In this document: positions 60,085 to 64,000 of the stretch, piece by piece
How the letters are laid out: the number at the start of each line of letters is the position of its first letter
Position numbering within the stretch: the first letter of the stretch is position 1
NCBI GenBank assembly: GCA_002412595.1
Contig: DHVJ01000030.1
Coordinates: forward strand, 1-64,000
Length of the DNA stretch: 64,000 nt
DNA from: Anaerolineaceae bacterium UBA5211
GTDB lineage: Bacteria > Chloroflexota > Anaerolineae > Anaerolineales > Anaerolineaceae
Reading direction: 5' to 3'
The notes under the pieces: generated by a model
What the model saw: only the letters and a program-made list of their open reading frames with translations
Databases searched by the model: none
What the model was told of the DNA's origin: nothing
Program-made: the position numbers and the translations under genes

Positions 60085-62016
60085 TTATTGGCAAATGATA
60101 TTTGGGTCAAAGCTATCAATAGAAGATAATATTTTTCCCAGCGAATTCAGGTCTGCAGACATGCACAGGTCTTTCTTCACCAGCAAAAAATTGGGGTGAT
60201 GGTAAAGTGGGATGAAAGGTAAATCATTAGACAGATCCAACAGCGTATTTTGGATTTCACTAATATAGACTGTCTCATCCAATCCGGCCGCCTGAGCCGC
60301 TTTACAAGCTGTGTCATAAGCGCTGTTTTCGTACCCTATAAAATTTGAACCGCCGGTGTTGGCACCAATCCAGTTATTATCCGCAGTTGGAATTTCATCA
60401 GCGGTGAACAACTCGCAATGTGGTTGCGAGCCGATAGTCATTGACATCAAGGCCAAATCAAAACTGCGCCCAAAGACCAGGCCGTCCGGGCCTGGTTTAT
60501 ACAGGTCTTGAAGAGCTTGCTGCTCGACAGTCACCTGAATACCGCAATCCGCCAGGTTGGCGGCAATTCTCTGCGCAATGGCTGCGCGCAACGGCGATTG
60601 TGAGGTGTACAACGTAATTGCAAAATTCGTACCGTAAGGCACCCTGGTGGTTGTACCGATCATGGTCAGAGGGGTAGCCGGGTTCTGGTCGTAATCCTGC
60701 CAGCCAACCTCTTGCAGCAATGCTTTCCCTTGCTCCGGGTCAAAAGGATATTGGCTGAGCGCCAGTCCGTTCAAGAGACTGTTATCACTGCTTAGATACG
60801 AATTGGAGACATCCACCAAACCGCTGGTCAGCTCATCCAGAATTCCCTGGCGATCAATGCACAAGGCCATGGCTTTACGGACATTTACATCTCCGAAGAT
60901 ATCCGGACGATCGGCGCCGTAGGGATAATAGGTATCATCGTAGGAAACTGGCGTGATGCCAAATGCCAGGAATTCAATCTGGTCAGAATCGCTCTGCAGA
61001 AGCTGGTAATCCGACTCAGCCAGGCCAGCCGCACCGGCCGCCACCTGGTCCAGCGCCAGCGCATCGCTGGCAACAATATCACAACTGCCATCTGCGGCCG
61101 TACCTATGTCCCCGGCCGGAATGAACTTGATGGTCAGATAATCATACTTTGGTAAACCTTCTGCGCTGCGGAAGTAATACGGGTTCTTACTCAGGCTGAT
61201 ATGGTCGCCGCTCACCCATTCATCCAACTGGTACGAGCCCCAACCCAGGGGGCTGTGGGCAGCGGTGTCCGTGTCCAATAATTCAGCCGCACTCAGGTCA
61301 CCCCAGGCGTGCTGGGGCAGCGGCATCCAGAAATAATTCTGCAGGTCAGGTGTTACCAGCCCCGGTTTTCCGGTCCATTGCACAGTGGTATCGTCCAGGG
61401 CAACATAGCCGTCGGTCTGATTAGTATATGTTTTACTAACAGGCGTATCGTCATCGGCAGCCAGTTTATAGCTGTAAACAGAATCGGCAGCTGTCACTGC
61501 CTGACCATCCGACCAGGTCAGGTTATCTACCAGGGTAAAGTTCACCACAGGCTGGTCCATTTGTATTTCCACCGTACCATCCCAGGTCATCGCGCAGGAA
61601 GGCGAAGTGCAGCCGCTGGGAAAAACTTGCGCGCCGTTTTGCAGTACGATCAATTCACCGTAGATGTTGACAACCTGATCCCCTGCGCGCACGGATACCG
61701 GTACAAAACTGGCATTGCCATTGGTGTAATCCGGCATTGATTTAAGAATCACCGGTGTAACGCTGCCATCGGTTTGCGAAAACGGGCCGGAATAGATCAA
61801 CTGAGAAATATCGCGTGCGGTTTGCGAAGTTAGAGCATAGGGATAAAGCGAATCCGGCTCGGTGGACACACAGACAGTCAATTCACTGGGCGGCAGGGGT
61901 GTAGCCGTGGGCGGGATAGGTGTAACCGTGGGTTCAAATAAAGCAATATTTTGACAAGCTGATGACAGCAGGATAATTGCGAATGATAACGTAACGATTG
62001 TTTTTTGAGTCTTCAT
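60085..62016 (-). CDS. Second family 5 ABC substrate-binding lipoprotein
   Basis: A 643-residue binding lipoprotein with signal and lipobox LSSACQN, followed by a Pro/Thr-rich spacer (TPIPPTATPLPPSE). The mature part opens LTVCVSTEPDSLYPYALTSQTARDISQLIY, typical of family 5 binders. A loop with Cys pair (CTSPSCAMTWDG) is unusual. It is encoded upstream of the two ATPases and 54 bp downstream of rsgA. The cluster thus has two binding proteins with one set of permeases, as seen where one transporter serves several ligands. Confidence 0.85.
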   Translation of the reverse strand: MKTQKTIVTLSFAIILLSSACQNIALFEPTVTPIPPTATPLPPSELTVCVSTEPDSLYPYALTSQTARDISQLIYSGPFSQTDGSVTPVILKSMPDYTNGNASFVPVSVRAGDQVVNIYGELIVLQNGAQVFPSGCTSPSCAMTWDGTVEIQMDQPVVNFTLVDNLTWSDGQAVTAADSVYSYKLAADDDTPVSKTYTNQTDGYVALDDTTVQWTGKPGLVTPDLQNYFWMPLPQHAWGDLSAAELLDTDTAAHSPLGWGSYQLDEWVSGDHISLSKNPYYFRSAEGLPKYDYLTIKFIPAGDIGTAADGSCDIVASDALALDQVAAGAAGLAESDYQLLQSDSDQIEFLAFGITPVSYDDTYYPYGADRPDIFGDVNVRKAMALCIDRQGILDELTSGLVDVSNSYLSSDNSLLNGLALSQYPFDPEQGKALLQEVGWQDYDQNPATPLTMIGTTTRVPYGTNFAITLYTSQSPLRAAIAQRIAANLADCGIQVTVEQQALQDLYKPGPDGLVFGRSFDLALMSMTIGSQPHCELFTADEIPTADNNWIGANTGGSNFIGYENSAYDTACKAAQAAGLDETVYISEIQNTLLDLSNDLPFIPLYHHPNFLLVKKDLCMSADLNSLGKILSSIDSFDPNIICQ

Positions 62017-62070
62017 GTTCTTCCTTTACGAAGTTTGCGAATTATAAGCGAAATACTTTTCCCCACGCCT

Positions 62071-62985
62071 TTATAAATCATCCCCCTGCCGCAGGCGGAT
62101 GTAGGAAGTATAACGGTCAGGATGAATTTTACCGCTTTGTACAGCTGCCTTGATCGCGCAGCCGGGTTCCATGATATGGCTGCAATTGTTGTATTGGCAG
62201 TCTGCCACCAAATCGCGCATTTCGGGGAAATAGCCATCCAGTTCTTCCGGTTCGGTATCCCACAAAGATAACGAACGCAGGCCGGGCATATCAGCCACGT
62301 AACCGCCATCCTCCAACGGTATCAATTGGCGCACCACCGTGGTATGGCGGCCTTTTCCGGAAGATTCTTTCAGGCGGCCAATTTGGGCGCCCAAATCCGG
62401 TTGGACGCGATTCAGCAAGCTGGACTTGCCCACCCCGGAAGGGCCTGAGAAAGCGCTGATATTGCCCACCAAATATTCCCGCAATGGTTCGATGTTAAGT
62501 TCTTTGTGGGCAGAAGTGAACAACACCGGATAGCCTATTTCAATATACATCGAGAAAAGGCTGCGAGCCTGTTCTTCTCCAATCAGGTCAACCTTATTGG
62601 CAATGATGACTGCCGGAATTTTTTGCTTTTCCGCAATGACCAGAAATCGATCCAGCATTCTTAAACTGGGCTCGGGTTCCGCGCAGGCAAACACGAAAAA
62701 GATGCGGTCAATATTGGAAATCAGTACTTGCTTGTAATCTCCGCGTGCGGAAGGCGCCAAGCGGAAGAAAGCATTATCGCGCGGCAGGATTTCTTCTATT
62801 ACCCCGGATTCATCCGACAACAGGGTAAACAAGACCCGGTCGCCAATGGCAACCAGGTCCTCATTTGCTCTTAGCTGTTTAAATTTACCCCGTAATTTGC
62901 AGGTAACTTCTTTTCCCTCAGCATCAACCGCATAGAAACCAGCTTGCTGACGAACGATCAACCCTTTGATACGCGAAGCACTCAT
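62071..62985 (-). CDS. rsgA: Ribosome small-subunit-dependent GTPase RsgA
   Basis: A 304-residue circularly permuted GTPase. The OB fold (GLIVRQQAGFYAVDAEGKEVTCKLRGKF) is followed by G4 ANKVD, G5 TSAH, G1 SGPSGVGKSSLLN, G3 DMPG. The C-terminal zinc knuckle has DCQYNNCSHIMEPGCAIKAAV. RsgA helps in late 30S assembly. The start overlaps the upstream transpeptidase stop by 4 bp. Confidence 0.95.
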   Translation of the reverse strand: MSASRIKGLIVRQQAGFYAVDAEGKEVTCKLRGKFKQLRANEDLVAIGDRVLFTLLSDESGVIEEILPRDNAFFRLAPSARGDYKQVLISNIDRIFFVFACAEPEPSLRMLDRFLVIAEKQKIPAVIIANKVDLIGEEQARSLFSMYIEIGYPVLFTSAHKELNIEPLREYLVGNISAFSGPSGVGKSSLLNRVQPDLGAQIGRLKESSGKGRHTTVVRQLIPLEDGGYVADMPGLRSLSLWDTEPEELDGYFPEMRDLVADCQYNNCSHIMEPGCAIKAAVQSGKIHPDRYTSYIRLRQGDDL

Positions 62986-64000
62986 CCGGCAGGTGTGGGG
63001 GTGGATTGTTTTTCACCGCCCTCAGTAGGAGTAAGGGTAAACTCTTCGGTGGGCGTCTTGGTCACATTAATTTTGACTTCCCAATCAAACAGTTTCTTGG
63101 GCTCACCATAGAAATAGGTTTCTATTACACGCCGGAAAATGGGAGCTGCAATCTCGGATCCTTCACCGGCATTCTCAGCGATAACAGTTATCGCGATATC
63201 CGGCAGGTCTTCACGGTTTTCATCGGTGTAGCCTGTAAACCAGGCATGTGAATCACCCATCGGGTTTTCCGCTGTGCCGGTCTTTCCGTAAACCGGGATT
63301 GCCAGGCCGGACATTGCTTCGCGCGCTGTACCGATGCGGGAGCTAACCACACCGCGCATAGCAGTTTGGATAGCTTCCAACGTTTCATCCGTGATCGGCA
63401 GGGTTCCGGTCGCTTCCGCTGCGAAGCTGGAAACGTCAACCCCACCTGTAGTAGTCACACGCTCAATTAACTGCGGCCGATAGAGGGTGCCGCCATTCGC
63501 GATGGCAGCCGTAAAGCGCACCACCTGTAAAGGCGTGACCAGCATATCGCCCTGGCCAATACCCTGCTGCACGGCGTCCCCATCTGTGGCAGGGTCAACA
63601 ATTTGGCCGGTATCTTCCGCTACCTGCTCAATGCCGGTGGCGCTGCCCAGGCCGAAACCGCGGGCCATATCCGACAAATAGGTCGCGCCTTTCTGGCGGA
63701 AAAGATCCAGACCGATATGATAAAACCAGGGATTGCAGGAACGGATCAGCCCCTGTGTCAGCGTTAACGTTCCGCTGGCCGGCAGCTCATGATCCACCGT
63801 CCAGTCTTTGAATTTCTCACCCTGCAATTCTTCAAAATAGGAACCGCAGTAATAGGTTGTTTCAGGGGTATATAAGTCGCTTTCCAGTGCAGCCGCCATA
63901 CCGATAATCTTGAAGATGGAGCCTGCCGGGTAGGTGCCCTGCGTCACGCGGTTCAGCAAGCGCTGATCGCCGTCGTTGAGCATATCATTCAGGATTGCGG
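62982..64000 (-). CDS. PBP2-type class B transpeptidase, C-terminal part (runs off the window)
   Basis: The window holds about 339 C-terminal residues of a class B penicillin-binding protein; the frame is open beyond position 64000 (AILNDMLNDGDQRLLNRVTQG), so the N-terminus is missing. The three catalytic motifs are present: SIFK (SxxK), SCN (SxN) and KTGTAENP (KTG). A Thr/Pro-rich tail (TPTEEFTLTPTEGGEKQSTPTPAG) ends the protein. It crosslinks peptidoglycan during elongation (PBP2) or division (FtsI-type); the SIFK context resembles PBP2. It is the gene before rsgA with a 4-bp overlap. Confidence 0.88.
   Translation of the reverse strand, partial: AILNDMLNDGDQRLLNRVTQGTYPAGSIFKIIGMAAALESDLYTPETTYYCGSYFEELQGEKFKDWTVDHELPASGTLTLTQGLIRSCNPWFYHIGLDLFRQKGATYLSDMARGFGLGSATGIEQVAEDTGQIVDPATDGDAVQQGIGQGDMLVTPLQVVRFTAAIANGGTLYRPQLIERVTTTGGVDVSSFAAEATGTLPITDETLEAIQTAMRGVVSSRIGTAREAMSGLAIPVYGKTGTAENPMGDSHAWFTGYTDENREDLPDIAITVIAENAGEGSEIAAPIFRRVIETYFYGEPKKLFDWEVKINVTKTPTEEFTLTPTEGGEKQSTPTPAG

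Overview
The window looks like a chromosomal segment of an anaerobic Chloroflexota bacterium, most likely of the class Anaerolineae. This is an inference from gene content: a MalT-type ATPase regulator with a BTAD domain, Liv-type and Opp/Dpp-type ABC operons with acidic Ala-rich lipoproteins, an ECF transporter with two fused ATPase domains, a group-3-like NiFe hydrogenase pair and secreted WD40 and beta-domain proteins. Most of the DNA has balanced base composition. Two stretches are clearly AT-rich: 810-3640 and 41048-42200. No CRISPR array, rRNA or intact transposase gene was seen.

Layout. (1) 1-3640, accessory: a DUF559 nuclease-like gene bracketed by REP-like repeats, a gene remnant, then an AT-rich two-gene cassette of a trypsin-like protease and an OLD-family ATPase/TOPRIM nuclease. 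The cassette is followed by 17-bp direct repeats next to an initiator tRNA-Met gene. (2) 3892-12075: pterin dehydratase, then a leftward seven-gene sugar-nucleotide operon equivalent to WbpA/B/D/E/I (UDP-ManNAc3NAcA synthesis) plus a glycosyltransferase and an AsnB-type amidotransferase. (3) 12187-16375: a large MalT/BTAD regulator and a GNAT acetyltransferase. (4) 16667-22547: Liv-type ABC operon with a strong promoter and a structured leader. (5) 22566-25113: arsenic cassette (ArsR, ArsP-type permease, small thioredoxin, ArsC). (6) 25160-28368: ECF transporter (fused ATPases, EcfT, S component). (7) 28486-32098: a GATase1-like protein, a B12-binding mutase-like protein and an opine-dehydrogenase-family enzyme. 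(8) 32128-34111: secreted duplicated-domain protein, OsmC-like protein and an unknown protein. (9) 34154-39848: a leftward catabolic operon (class II aldolase, class III aminotransferase, MFS carrier, FGGY kinase) divergent from a TetR regulator, with both promoters sharing one operator. (10) 39930-47873: Lys/Ala-rich protein, YjbQ, AT-rich lipoprotein, NiFe hydrogenase pair, glycosidase-like secreted protein, WD40 lipoprotein, MntP. (11) 48054-53311: EAL-CZB phosphodiesterase, LuxR/SRPBCC pair, NifU-like protein, RecO, cytidine deaminase, GlmU, tRNA-Gln. (12) 53422-62016: Opp/Dpp operon with two substrate-binding proteins. (13) 62071-64000: RsgA and the C-terminal part of a PBP2-type transpeptidase that runs off the right edge.

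The best candidates for something undescribed are the protease + OLD-nuclease cassette beside the initiator tRNA (a possible antiphage module not matching Gabija or PARIS), the EAL-CZB fusion (a possible zinc-sensing c-di-GMP phosphodiesterase), the B12-protein/opine-dehydrogenase pair, and the aldolase/aminotransferase/kinase operon with its shared operator. All functions come from motif recognition by eye; no database search was run.
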